DNA of 64,000 bases from Escallonia rubra (GCA_033065855.1 JAVXUO010001645.1:124001-188000); one strand, 5' to 3'; counted from the first letter of the stretch, positions 34,261 through 45,520 are shown. Program-made: numbers and translations. The notes: generated by a model not told the origin, from the sequence alone.

Positions 34261-34560
34261 CTCCCTCCGTCCCTTTTTTACATTTTATTTTGCACGTAGA
34301 TTAAGAATTTAGGGAGTATATTGTATGTCTTTCCCATTTTAGCATAGCATAGAGAAAGGTTGGTAGAGTGTTAAATGTGGAGAGATAGAATAAAAAAGTG
34401 TAAAGTGGTGAATGAAGAGAAAATGAGTTGGTAGAGAATTAAATGTGGTGAGAGAAATAGAATAAAAAAAGTATAGAAAGGGTAAATGTGTAAAAATACC
34501 TAAAGAATCCTAATTTAGAAGTGATCACTTATTAAAAAAGAAATTTGATCACTGGGACTA
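34261..34560. mobile_element. Stowaway-like MITE
   Basis: Begins CTCCCTCCGTCCC after TA (34259–34260) and ends GGGACTA before TA. About 300 bp, noncoding. The reverse complement shares TTTAGGTATTTTTACACATTT, TTCTATTTCTCTC and CCAACTCATTTTCTCT with the element at 18610–18981, so both belong to one family. It lies about 850 bases upstream of the callose synthase start codon. Confidence 0.65.
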
Positions 34561-34851
34561 TATGACAAATAAAGATAAGGCAAGCACAAAGAGAAATGTC
34601 AAAATTAACACAAATGTACTAAATCTAACATCTTCGAAGTAATATGCGGACAATTTTATAAAAAAGAACGTTCGTCTTCACAATCCGATACTCTGTTTTT
34701 TCACATGTAATTTGTCTGTCACACGGTAAGTGAACCAACTGAACAAATGGTGTCGGAACAAAGGCAATTTTGACGGACAAGGCAGAAGCTTTGATGCCCT
34801 AATTGCTCCAATAAACCATTATCTGCCATGCCAAACACTACTCTGCCTCCA

Positions 34852-35111
34852 TTGACCGTTAGAAAGCGTAATTCTATAAAAAGGATGAAAGAGCTGAGAT
34901 CCCATCACATGCAAAGTGCAAGTCCCGGCCCTTCACCAGATTATTAAAACCCTTTCTTATTCAAATTCAATCATCCCGTCCCCTAAAACGCGCTCACGCG
35001 CTTCCCAATCAGATTCCTACTCCCTTTCACCACTTTCTCTCTCTACTCTCCCTCTCTCTCTGCAAAGCCCAAAACCACCAGCCACCACCGCAGTTAGATC
35101 TCCCCCATGCC
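34852..35111 (+). promoter_or_regulatory. callose synthase core promoter and leader with a two-codon uORF
   Basis: TATAAAAA (34875–34882) gives a likely start near 34905. TTGACC (34852–34857) matches the W-box core bound by WRKY factors, which would fit the pathogen-responsive behaviour of GSL5/PMR4 relatives. The 200-base leader is CT-rich. An ATG at 35107 opens ATGCCATGA, whose stop TGA overlaps the main ATG at 35112. Confidence 0.5.
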
Positions 35112-38100
35112 ATGAGGCGGCCACCACCACCGGCTCAACAGGCCGGCCCGCCACCGCCACGACCCGCGCACGGCTCCACCAGGCCCGAGCCAGACCCGGA
35201 CCCAGAACGGCAGCAGGTCTACAACATCATCCCGGTCCACGACCTCCTCGCCGACCACCCCTCCCTCCGGTTCCCCGAGGTACGCGCCGCCGCAGCAGCC
35301 CTGCGCACCGTCGGGGACCTCCGGAGGCCGCCGTTCGTCCAGTGGCGGCCGCACATGGACCTCCTGGACTGGCTGGGCGCCTTCTTCGGGTTCCAGGCCG
35401 ACAACGTGCGCAACCAGCGGGAGCACCTGGTGCTCCACCTGGCCAATGCGCAGATGCGCCTCCAGCCGCCGCCCGACTCCATCGACACCCTCGACGCCTC
35501 CGTGCTCCGCCGCTTCCGCCGCAAGCTCCTCAGCAACTACACCAGCTGGTGCTCCTTCCTAGGCCGCAAGTCCAACGTCTGGATCTCCGACTCCCGCCGC
35601 CTCCCTTCCGCCTCCGACCACCGCCGCGAGCTCCTCTACGCCTCCCTCTACCTCCTCATCTGGGGTGAGTCCGCCAACCTCCGCTTCATACCCGAATGCT
35701 TGTGCTACATTTTCCACCACATGGCCATGGAATTAAACCGCATTTTAGAAGATTACATCGATGAGAACACCGGCCGCCCCGCTCTACCGTCTTTATCCGG
35801 CGAAAATGCCTTTTTAAACCGCGTTGTTAAGCCGATTTACGATACAATTAGGGCCGAGGTTGACAATAGTAGGAACGGGACTGCCCCGCACTCTGCCTGG
35901 CGGAATTATGATGACATAAACGAGTATTTTTGGAGTAGGAGGTGTTTCGATAAGCTGAAGTGGCCAATTGATGGGGGGAGTACCTTCTTCGTGACGACTA
36001 GTAAGGGGAAGAAGGTGGGGAAGACGGGGTTTGTGGAGCAACGGTCTTTCTGGAACTTGTTTAGGAGCTTTGATAAGCTATGGATTATGTTGATTATGTT
36101 CTTGCAGGCAGCAATTATTGTTGCCTGGGAGGGTAAGGAGTACCCGTGGCAGGCGTTGGAGGATAGGGAGGTGCAGGTCAAGGCTCTGACAGTGTTCTTC
36201 ACGTGGAGCGGGTTGAGGTTCCTTCAGTCGCTCCTTGATGCCGGGATGCAGTATAGCCTGGTCTCGAGGGAGACCATGTGGCTTGGGGTGAGGATGATTT
36301 TGAAGAGCATTGTTGCCGCGATGTGGGTTCTTGTTTTTGGGGTTTTCTATGGGAGGATTTGGACGCAGAGGAATCATGACAGAGGGTGGTCCAGTGAGGC
36401 GAATAAGCGGGTGGTGACTTTCCTCGAGGTTGCATTGGTTTTCATTATTCCGGAGCTTTTGGCTCTAGCTCTCTTTATTCTGCCCTGGATTCGAAACTTC
36501 CTTGAGAACACGAATTGGAGGATATTTTACTTGTTGTCGTGGTGGTTTCAGAGCCGGACTTTTGTAGGTCGTGGCCTTAGGGAAGGTTTGGTGGACAACG
36601 TAAAGTACACCCTGTTCTGGATTGTTGTGCTGGCCACAAAATTTTGCTTTAGTTACTTCATGCAAATCAAGCCCATGATCGCTCCGACCAAGTCTCTCTT
36701 GCGCCACGACCGTGTGGAGTACGAATGGCATGAGTTCTTCAGTAACAGCAACAGATTTGCGGCTGGGTTACTGTGGCTTCCTGTTGTTTCAATTTACCTC
36801 ATGGATCTGCAGATTTGGTACTCAATTTACTCCTCATTGGTTGGCGCAGTTGTTGGCTTGTTTGCGCACTTGGGTGAGATACGAAACATCCAGCAGTTGA
36901 GGTTGAGATTCCAGTTCTTTGCCAGTGCGATTCAGTTTAACCTCATGCCCGAGGAGCAGCTGTTAAATGCAAGGGGGACTCTGAAGAGTAAGTTTAAGGA
37001 TGCCATCCACAGGTTGAAGCTGAGGTATGGATTAGGCAGGCCCTTCAAGAAACTCGAGTCAAACCAGATAGAGGCTAACAAATTTGCATTGATATGGAAT
37101 GAGATAATTTTGACTTTCAGGGAAGAAGACTTTATCAGCGATCGGGAGGTTGAGCTCTTGGAGCTGCCTCAAAATACCTGGAATGTCAGGGTTATCCGCT
37201 GGCCATGTTTGCTCCTCTGCAATGAGCTGCTGCTAGCTCTCAGCCAGGCAAAGGAGTTAGTAGATGCTCCTGACAAGTGGCTTTGGTATAAAATATGCAA
37301 GTACGAGTACAGGCGTTGTGCTGTTATCGAAGCTTATGATAGTGTTAGGCACTTGCTGCTGCAGATTATTAGTTACAACAGTGAAGAGCATTCAATTGTC
37401 ACAATTTTGTTTCAAGAAATTGATCAGTCAATTCAAATTGAGAAATTCACGAAAACATTCAAGATGACTGCACTTCCTCGGATCCATGCCAAGTTGATTA
37501 CTCTTCTAGATCTTTTAGTCAAGCCTAAGAAAGATCTTACCAAGGTGGTGAACACTCTACAGGCACTATACGAGATAGCTATTCGAGATTTTTTTAAGGA
37601 GAATAGGAGCACAGATCAGCTGAAAGAGGATGGTTTGGCTCCTCGCAGGCCAGTTTCCAGTGCAGGCTTGCTTTTTGAGGATGCTGTTGAGTTACCTGGT
37701 CTAGATAATGAGACCTTTTATCGCCAAGTCCGTCGCCTGCACACTATTCTTACATCGCGAGACTCTATGCACAATATCCCGACAAATCTTGAGGCAAGAC
37801 GCCGGATTGCCTTCTTCAGCAACTCCCTGTTTATGAACATGCCTCATGCTCCCCAAGTTGAGAAAATGATGGCTTTCAGTGTTTTGACCCCTTACTACAA
37901 TGAAGAAGTAGTGTACAACAAAGAACAGCTTCGAACTGACAATGAAGATGGGGTTTCCACCCTTTATTATTTGCAGACCATCTATGCAGATGAATGGAAA
38001 AATTTTATGGAGCGAATGCGGCGAGAAGGGATGGTGAACGACAATGAAATATGGACAAATAAACTGAGAGATCTTCGGCTTTGGGCATCGTACAGAGGCC

Positions 38101-40472
38101 AGACACTTGCTCGCACTGTCAGGGGAATGATGTACTACTACCGGGCCCTCAAAATGCTTGCTTTTCTAGATTCTGCATCTGAGATAGACATCAGGGAAGG
38201 ATCACGAGAACTTGCTTCTATGAGACACAGCGGCAGCATGGACAGCTCAGAAACGTCACCACGTATACGGAGCCTGAGCAGAGCAGATAGTTCCGTGAGT
38301 TTGTTGTTCAAAGGTCATGAGTATGGAACAGCTCTGATGAAGTACACTTATGTGGTTGCATGCCAGATATATGGGGCTCAGAAGGCCAAAAAGGACCCCC
38401 ATGCTGAAGAGATTCTTTACTTGATGAAAAATAACGAAGCCCTTCGAGTTGCTTATGTTGATGAGGTCTCGGCCGGGAGGGATGAGAAAGAGTACTACTC
38501 TGTTCTCGTGAAGTATGACCAAGAGCTGCAAAGGGAAGTGGAGATTTATCGAGTCAGGCTGCCGGGTCCCTTGAAGCTTGGGGAGGGAAAGCCAGAAAAT
38601 CAGAACCATGCCCTTATCTTTACTCGAGGTGATGCTGTTCAGACTATTGACATGAACCAAGATAATTATTTTGAGGAGGCAATAAAGATGCGGAATTTAC
38701 TTGAGGAGTTCAGACACTACTACGGTATCAGGAAGCCTACGATTTTGGGAGTTCGCGAACACATTTTTACCGGTTCCGTCTCATCTCTTGCCTGGTTCAT
38801 GTCGGCCCAGGAGACAAGTTTTGTCACCTTGGGACAGCGTGTTTTGGCCAACCCTTTGAAAATCCGTATGCATTATGGCCACCCAGACGTTTTTGACAGG
38901 TTTTGGTTTTTAACTCGGGGAGGGATAAGCAAAGCTTCAAGAGTAATCAACATTAGTGAGGATATTTTTGCTGGCTTCAATTGCACGTTGCGTGGTGGAA
39001 ATGTCACTCACCATGAATATGTTCAAGTTGGCAAGGGAAGGGATGTCGGGCTGAATCAAATATCCATGTTCGAAGCCAAGGTTGCAAGTGGAAACGGTGA
39101 GCAAGTTCTCAGCAGAGATGTCTATAGGTTGGGTCATCGACTGGACTTCTTCAGGATGCTCTCATTCTTCTACACTACTGTTGGGTTCTTTTTTAATACA
39201 ACGATGATTATTGTGACCGTATATGTATTTTTGTGGGGCCGGCTTTATCTGGCGCTGAGTGGAGTTGAGGCTTCTGCTACGTCGAATGACGCCAACAACA
39301 ATAAAGCACTTGGTACCGTATTAAACCAGCAGTTCATACTCCAACTTGGTCTTTTCACTGCCCTACCGATGGTTGTGGAAAACTCGCTTGAGCTTGGCTT
39401 CCTTGCAGCCATCTGGGATTTCATTACCATGCAGCTCCAGCTTTCATCTGTGTTCTTCACATTCTCAATGGGAACTCGTGCCCATTACTTTGGACGAACT
39501 ATTCTTCACGGTGGCGCCAAGTACCGTGCAACTGGGCGTGGTTTTGTCGTGCAGCACAAGAGTTTTGCTGAGAATTATAGACTCTATGCTCGTAGCCACT
39601 TTATAAAGGCAGTTGAACTTGGGTTAATACTCATAGTTTATGCTTCGTACAGCCCTGTAGCTACCGGCACTTTTGTTTACATAGCATTGACCTTCACAAG
39701 TTGGTTCTTGGTTCTTTCGTGGATCATGGCCCCCTTTATTTTCAATCCTTCTGGCTTTGACTGGTTGAAAACCGTTTATGATTTTGATGATTTCATGAAC
39801 TGGATATGGTATCGTGGCGGTGTATTTGCTAAAGCAGAACAGAGTTGGGAAAAATGGTGGTATGAGGAACAGGATCATCTAAGAACAACTGGTATTTGGG
39901 GGAAGGTATTAGAAATAATTTTAGACCTTCGTTTTTTCTTTTTCCAGTATGGGATTGTATACCAGCTAGGTATTGCAGCAGGTAGCAAAAGTATCGCTGT
40001 TTACTTGCTTTCCTGGATTTATGTTGTGGTGTCAGTTGGAATCTATTCCGTCATAGCATATGCTCGGGACAGATATGGTGCAAGAGAACATATCTACTAC
40101 CGGATGGTTCAGTTTCTTCTTATTATTCTTGGTGCTCTTCTGTTCACTGCCTTACTCGAGTTCAGCGAGTTCAAATTTGCTGATTTATTCACGAGTATGA
40201 TGGCATTCATTCCCACAGGGTGGGGCTTCCTTTTGATTGCCCAAGTATTCCGGCCCTTTCTGGAGAACACTATTATCTGGAGAACTGTTATTTCTGTGGC
40301 TCGCTTGTATGAAATAATGTTCGGAGTAATTGTTATGGCCCCTGTAGCTCTACTATCATGGATGCCTGGGTTCCAGTCAATGCAGACAAGGATCCTATTC
40401 AATGAAGCATTTAGTAGGGGTCTGCAGATATTTAAAATTGTGACCGGAAAGAAACCAAAGGTTGAAGTTTGA
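35112..40472 (+). CDS. CALS12: callose synthase, GSL5/CalS12 (PMR4) type, intronless
   Basis: A single 1786-residue frame encodes a plasma-membrane 1,3-beta-glucan synthase that makes callose from UDP-glucose. Relatives of this subclass deposit callose in wound and pathogen papillae and around pollen. The N-terminal cytosolic part has NIIPVHDLLADHPSLRFPEV and VGDLRRPPFVQWRPHMDLL and the FKS1-type domain. A first membrane block spans about 320–620. The large catalytic loop holds YGTALMKYTYVVACQIYG, NISEDIFAGFNCTLRGGN (about 1280) and KGRDVGLNQISMFEAKVASG. A YRATGRGFVV motif (about 1470) lies within the second membrane block, and the end is IVTGKKPKVEV. Length and termini match GSL5, itself a gene with very few introns, which explains the lack of introns without invoking retroposition. 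The first in-frame ATG was chosen; the N-terminal 36 residues are Pro-rich and GC-rich. No defect is seen. Confidence 0.96.
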   Translation: MRRPPPPAQQAGPPPPRPAHGSTRPEPDPDPERQQVYNIIPVHDLLADHPSLRFPEVRAAAAALRTVGDLRRPPFVQWRPHMDLLDWLGAFFGFQADNVRNQREHLVLHLANAQMRLQPPPDSIDTLDASVLRRFRRKLLSNYTSWCSFLGRKSNVWISDSRRLPSASDHRRELLYASLYLLIWGESANLRFIPECLCYIFHHMAMELNRILEDYIDENTGRPALPSLSGENAFLNRVVKPIYDTIRAEVDNSRNGTAPHSAWRNYDDINEYFWSRRCFDKLKWPIDGGSTFFVTTSKGKKVGKTGFVEQRSFWNLFRSFDKLWIMLIMFLQAAIIVAWEGKEYPWQALEDREVQVKALTVFFTWSGLRFLQSLLDAGMQYSLVSRETMWLGVRMILKSIVAAMWVLVFGVFYGRIWTQRNHDRGWSSEANKRVVTFLEVALVFIIPELLALALFILPWIRNFLENTNWRIFYLLSWWFQSRTFVGRGLREGLVDNVKYTLFWIVVLATKFCFSYFMQIKPMIAPTKSLLRHDRVEYEWHEFFSNSNRFAAGLLWLPVVSIYLMDLQIWYSIYSSLVGAVVGLFAHLGEIRNIQQLRLRFQFFASAIQFNLMPEEQLLNARGTLKSKFKDAIHRLKLRYGLGRPFKKLESNQIEANKFALIWNEIILTFREEDFISDREVELLELPQNTWNVRVIRWPCLLLCNELLLALSQAKELVDAPDKWLWYKICKYEYRRCAVIEAYDSVRHLLLQIISYNSEEHSIVTILFQEIDQSIQIEKFTKTFKMTALPRIHAKLITLLDLLVKPKKDLTKVVNTLQALYEIAIRDFFKENRSTDQLKEDGLAPRRPVSSAGLLFEDAVELPGLDNETFYRQVRRLHTILTSRDSMHNIPTNLEARRRIAFFSNSLFMNMPHAPQVEKMMAFSVLTPYYNEEVVYNKEQLRTDNEDGVSTLYYLQTIYADEWKNFMERMRREGMVNDNEIWTNKLRDLRLWASYRGQTLARTVRGMMYYYRALKMLAFLDSASEIDIREGSRELASMRHSGSMDSSETSPRIRSLSRADSSVSLLFKGHEYGTALMKYTYVVACQIYGAQKAKKDPHAEEILYLMKNNEALRVAYVDEVSAGRDEKEYYSVLVKYDQELQREVEIYRVRLPGPLKLGEGKPENQNHALIFTRGDAVQTIDMNQDNYFEEAIKMRNLLEEFRHYYGIRKPTILGVREHIFTGSVSSLAWFMSAQETSFVTLGQRVLANPLKIRMHYGHPDVFDRFWFLTRGGISKASRVINISEDIFAGFNCTLRGGNVTHHEYVQVGKGRDVGLNQISMFEAKVASGNGEQVLSRDVYRLGHRLDFFRMLSFFYTTVGFFFNTTMIIVTVYVFLWGRLYLALSGVEASATSNDANNNKALGTVLNQQFILQLGLFTALPMVVENSLELGFLAAIWDFITMQLQLSSVFFTFSMGTRAHYFGRTILHGGAKYRATGRGFVVQHKSFAENYRLYARSHFIKAVELGLILIVYASYSPVATGTFVYIALTFTSWFLVLSWIMAPFIFNPSGFDWLKTVYDFDDFMNWIWYRGGVFAKAEQSWEKWWYEEQDHLRTTGIWGKVLEIILDLRFFFFQYGIVYQLGIAAGSKSIAVYLLSWIYVVVSVGIYSVIAYARDRYGAREHIYYRMVQFLLIILGALLFTALLEFSEFKFADLFTSMMAFIPTGWGFLLIAQVFRPFLENTIIWRTVISVARLYEIMFGVIVMAPVALLSWMPGFQSMQTRILFNEAFSRGLQIFKIVTGKKPKVEV

Positions 40473-40631
40473 TGTGAGGTAAATTTTATCGTTTTCTGCT
40501 TTGATCTTTTGTTTTTTCTGCAGGTGTTTTCTGCTCGTAAGTTATTACTCTGTCATTGATCAAATATTTCTTTTGATCATGCTATTATCTATTGCATAAC
40601 AATTACTGTTGATCATTTGTTTTAGGTTGTG

Positions 40632-40637
40632 AATAAA
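40632..40637 (+). terminator. candidate poly(A) signal of the callose synthase
   Basis: AATAAA about 160 bases after the stop, in T-rich DNA; another lies near 40690. Confidence 0.4.
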
Positions 40638-40699
40638 AAAAACCTTTGCTGATCTAGGAGTTTGCTAATACTGGTTGCTATGTTACCATAATAAAAATG

Positions 40700-42299
40700 T
40701 GGCTGTTTTTTTGGCACATTTGATACTGAGGGGCTACAAGCTTAGTATCTTTTATCTAAGGAATTCTTAATACTTTTTTCTCTTTTTGATAAGAGAGAAG
40801 TTTTTGCGTAACATCATGCAGATGTCATGAATTTGTTTTGTGGAAAGACATCATTGCCCATGAGCTGTTCACTCTCTGACACACTTACAGCTAGATTTTT
40901 CCTTTTTTCGCTGCTAAACTGAAATTTTCCGAAAGATCCCGAACTGGAATGATTTACCTTTAATCATTTGATCATTGTAACCTAAAAAAAGTCCCCAAAT
41001 ACGCATTCACCTCTCAAGTTATTAGTGGGTTACTGTATATACACCCACACGTATAAATACATATATGCATCTGCGAGTGGGAGCAATGAGTGTCTATGGT
41101 TACTGGGTCGAGCGGATCAATCTGTGATGGCATTCAGGTTGTTTCTTGACAGCGAAGGTGATGGACGATTGCCATCGGCTTAAGATGAGGTTGAAAGTAT
41201 TCAAGATTGAAGTATTATGATATTTGCATGGTTTTTATTGCATGTTTAGTCTTGTGGTACGTCAACTCATTGTTAACTTGGATGAGTCGATTATTTAGCG
41301 AGTAACCCACTAGTGTTGTTTTGTTGCTAGCCTCAATCTGATGCTGCCGCATATATAGCGTCGCTGCTACTTCTGGTGGTTTGGTCCATTCCCGCCTCTT
41401 CTGGTGGTTTGCTCCACCCCCCTCGTTCAGATATAGATTTTTGCAGAGTTATAACTTTGAAGATGAGGATTTCGTTTATCTTGTTTCCAGGATTAAATTT
41501 TACTCGACATTTGAATTCTTTATCGAGAATCAAATCTATTGTCTTTAAATTTCTCAAGAATTAAACCTTAAGCTGGAAAATTTTCAAATTCGGTCGGGTT
41601 TGTTCTGGACCTGGTCTAAAATTTGTATCCGTGAACCATTCTATGTGAATGTGTAATCACGTGACAATCAACTTGGAACAAGCTTCTTATAAAATATGAA
41701 GAGTAAAAGGGGCTGTATCGCCATTTTCAAGATACAACTTTGCCACGTTAGCCAAATCATGTAACGGAAACCCAAAAGGTGGGGGAATCTAATAGAAACC
41801 GCTCTACTCAAGGATATTGGTGATACTATCCGTTTCGATGATTAATGTATTACGAAATAAACAGAAAGAGGTGAGGGTCCATGTAGGATTCACCCATTTG
41901 AGGAGCTATTGATGCTTAGACATATATAAATAAATCTCTAGTCCATCAAGAGAAATTGGACCTTCAAAAGTTTTTTTGTCCGGAATATTATATTTTATTT
42001 AATCAGTTGTAGCTTAACTTTTGTGTCATCTTTGTTCGCCTTGGTTTTGTAATAATCACATCCTTGTTACTTATTAAAATTAGGCTAATGCTGTATGTGA
42101 GTAACTTTAGCTGTTAGATAATTTTACTAGTCACACTTAGAGCTTGAGCTGTTAGAGAGTGAGTACAACCATGTAGATTTCCATCGCGTGCAAGCCCCCC
42201 CATTGCATAGCGGGATACAAACAACCAGAGGTGCATTACCACCTGTTCAAGGTGGGAAATGGTGTCCTTTTTCTTGTTGACACAATTGAGAATAGGACC
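40700..42299. other. intergenic, nothing recognised
   Basis: AT-rich DNA beyond the callose synthase 3' end. Short frames at 41.33–41.56 kb on both strands show no family features, and no element ends were found. Confidence 0.45.
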
Positions 42300-42880
42300 A
42301 CCTGTTGGACCCAGGTGGTGGGGTGGCGGTCTGAAGTAAGAGGAGAGATGAGCTGTTCTAGGCAGATCCCTGGCCAGTTTAAAGAGAGAAATCGTGTGTG
42401 TTTCCAAAGAGGAGGAGCCCTTATCTTGTTATGTTATGAGAGTGACATAAAGAGAGTTCTGATATACTGCAACATGGCAGTGTATGTATACGAGGCTTCT
42501 CACATGTGTTGCCTTGGCACATGCCTGAACAACTAATAAGCATGAGATACTTATGACACTTACTTTCTACCACTTAAAAGTGTGACTAGTGTCCTTAGAA
42601 CTGTATCTCTATCCCACCTAAACCAATCTATAAGCAAGTGGGTAGTAGCCAAAGGGTAGAAGGATCGCTGAACTGCCTTTGATGACCTCGGTGTAGAAGC
42701 TGTGGCGTGGACCGCTTGGTAATTGGCCCCACAACTGACACTCCCTTGTGGCCCACCATACCACAACCTCCTCGAAAAGTTTCCTTGGTGAGACGAGGTG
42801 GCTAATTATGCACAATTGGCAGTTGTGGGGTGGTACCAAAGAACCCCACCTCTACAAATGGCCCCTGTGTGATATCAATA
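42300..42880 (+). repeat. unidentified repeat, copy A
   Basis: Shares ordered blocks with copy B at 43570–44103: TTATGTTATGAGAG, AGTGGGTA (as AAGTGGGTAGTAGCC), GGGTAGAAG, TGGCGTGGACCGCTTG, CCCCACAACTG and ACCACAACCTCCTC. Spacing between blocks varies. No open frame is shared between the copies, so this looks like noncoding repeat or transposon sequence rather than a gene. Confidence 0.65.
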
Positions 42881-43569
42881 TGTGGGATAGCTGCTGCCAT
42901 CAGGCCGGGTGCTGCTGAAATGCATATCCCTGCATTAGATTTTGCTCCCGCTTTTGCCTGCGGCAAGAAACAATAGCATCTCGGTGATAAGTTGCTACTT
43001 TGGCTGTGCTCTGGAAAATGGGCACTAAATCTGGTAGCAAACTTTACTGCAAGTTTGCGATAATGTCCAGAATTGGAAGCACCAAGGATGCCTACGTGCT
43101 AGTTTTAACTAGAGCATGTTGGTAATTTGTCCCTAAGTCATGTCTTCGGGAATATGCTGATCTGCGGCTACGAATATTCCCATAATAATAGGATCTAGGG
43201 ATGATAGTTAATTTGCTTATAGATTCGTGAGCTCCCGAAACTTTCAACACAGTTTTTTGGTGCGACAAATGTAATATACGATTCTTATAGAAACAAGTAC
43301 AAACTCCAGTCAAGCATGCGAATTATATATGGTTCTGAATAAGTAGATAGGAACTTAAGATGCTAAAATATGAAACGGGTTTGCATAGGAAACAGAGTGG
43401 GTTCAATCCCGACTCTCTCTCTGGAGTCGCCAAAATGTTGAAGTTGGAAAATGTTTTAATTTGTTGTGTTCGATCCCCAGCAGAGGTTTCAAAATTTTAG
43501 AGGTGGAAAATGTTGTACTTGCCATGTTGTCCACTGCAGGGCATGTTAATACTGGAGATGTGATACACC

Positions 43570-44103
43570 TAAGAGCACGACCACCTTTGGGGCCATGTGG
43601 AGGGTAGTATGGAGGAAGAGGAGAGGGAGGAGAGGAGAGATGGGTAGATCTAGACAGCCCTCATGGCCATTTTAGAGGAAGTGTATGCGTGTTTGTAGAG
43701 AGGAGAAGAGCCCATCTGTTATGTTATGAGAGCTAGTGTAAGAGGATTATATATATGGCAACATGGGGATGCTTTTAGGAGGCCTTGGTGTGTATGTGAA
43801 CAGCGTACAAGAATGGGACATGCGTCACACTTGTTTATTGCAAGTGTAGTGTAGCATGTGCCTTGCACTCTATTTGTGTCCCCTCTTTGTCGGCGAGTGG
43901 GTATGCCAAGGGGTAGAAGAACAATGGAATCGCCCTGGCTGGCCTCGGCACATCTAGCCTTGGGATATTCGCTTTGGCGTGGACCGCTTGATATTGACCC
44001 CACAACTGCCATTCCTTCGTGGCCACCAAACCACAACCTCCTCAAGATGCCCCAGGTGCGGCCATGTGGCACTTCTGTGGTAGTTCTGAAGTACCCCATT
44101 TAA
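43570..44103 (+). repeat. unidentified repeat, copy B
   Basis: Diverged second copy, about 1.25 kb downstream in the same orientation. The order of shared blocks is kept, ending ACCACAACCTCCTCAAGATG. Its own 126-codon minus-strand frame is not conserved in copy A. Between the copies (43.39–43.53 kb) are two tRNA T-arm-like words, GGGTTCAATCCCGAC and GTTCGATCCCCAG. Confidence 0.65.
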
Positions 44104-45430
44104 CACCAACAACTGCAACAACAAAGTTCAGATTTTAACATTGGATTATATTCTTGGGGTGCATCATCAAATAGTTGGTTGCCTAAATATACTCAGGATT
44201 TATTACCGAAAGGAGTCATATGGGATTCAAAAGCATCAGGATTTTTGTAAGTAGTACATACTAACAGATCTTTGTTTCCTAGTGTTTGCATCTAAAACTT
44301 GAACAATTTTAGAATCCATCACTAAATAGGGATCAATAGATCGTTATAGTGGATTTGAAATGGCCAACAATTAATACTTGGAATAATTCCAATGTGAAGG
44401 GTGCAATATCGAGGCTCAAGTAGTTTGCCACAGCCAGATTGCTAATTACGTTTGCCAAGGGTGTGTATCAGACAAAGAAGATGTTTCTTCGTTGCCTCAT
44501 CATCATTTTGGGCTTGAGATAGCTAAAACCACCTCTGAAATAGTTTAGACAATTAGTTGGGTACTTCTGTAAACCCCCTAACACCATAACATAACATTTG
44601 CTTTTCTCATTGTTGAGGTCATCTGAGAATCTTCATGGGCTTCTTGTGGGTGCAGAGATTGTCTTTTTACCTAACGTCTGTAGACTATCAAGCTTTATAA
44701 CCACGAATGCCCTTTACCGATGATGTCTCAAATGACGAAGTTACTCCTGCTTTTGATTTATTTTAATTTGTGCATAGAAATTCTCGCTCGGTCCTAAGAG
44801 AATCGCATTATGTTTTGCAGGTTTGAAGGCGTAGGTACAATACACAGAATGAGGGGATAGATTTCATTTTTCGATTACAGAGGTAGTAGTGTGTATGTTA
44901 AAAGTTGCAGCTTCCAGTTCATTTCTACGTCGGTGAGGATATATACGATTCTGACTGGTTATTATTACAATCACTGGCTTCGCTTCATCTTCCCCTTTGT
45001 AATTAGTCAATTTTCATGCATCAATGTTCTGATGGGGAACTTATTTTTTGTGCTCATTATCACCCCATGTTTTATGAGATATATCTCCTTACGTTGTTTC
45101 TGTCATCTGTACAGACTAGTGTGGTAGTTAAATTCAGATAATCGATGTTAATTTATTATTCTTTGATCGGAAATGGAGTGAAAACCCTCTTTCTTTCTTT
45201 TTTTTTTTTGATCCGCAAACAGCATAGGTACTTATTTGCTTTATAATACCCCCCCCCCCCCAAAAAAAAAAAAAAAAAAAACCTCCCTTCCTCTTCTCTT
45301 CCCTCCTCTCCTCTCCTCTCCAGGTGCCTTAATGCTGTCCTCCCTCCCTTCGGATACTGTAGCATGGTCTCATATCACTGGTCTTCGATCATTTAGGACC
45401 GTCGGGCTAGGTGATTGATGTGATAGGGGA
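44104..45430. other. intergenic with a C13–A20 tract
   Basis: No gene was identified. A run of 13 C passes directly into 20 A at 45249–45281, followed by CCTCTCCTCTCC-rich DNA. A TTTTGCAG|GT acceptor-like site near 44820 has no matching exon evidence. Confidence 0.45.
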
Positions 45431-45520
45431 AGGGGTGAGCACCAAAGTCTAAATCGATGCAAATTGTCTAAACCGATCAAATTGTATCGATCTGATTCAA
45501 ATTGCCAAAAAAAAAACTTA

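Noticed and set aside
34916-35668. 250-codon Pro/Arg/Ala-rich frame overlapping the start of the callose synthase
   Set aside because: It is an out-of-frame reading of the GC-rich N-terminal coding region; the overlapping frame matches callose synthase throughout.
35112-40472. Intronless callose synthase considered as a processed retrocopy
   Set aside because: The GSL5/GSL1 subclass naturally has very few introns; the gene has a promoter-like upstream region, no poly(A) tract at its end and an intact frame.
43387-43530. tRNA T-arm-like words GGGTTCAATCCCGAC and GTTCGATCCCCAG
   Set aside because: No anticodon arm, acceptor stem or A box surrounds them; at most they are SINE scraps.
43719-44099. 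126-codon minus-strand frame in repeat copy B
   Set aside because: The frame is not preserved in the related copy A and shows no recognisable domain.
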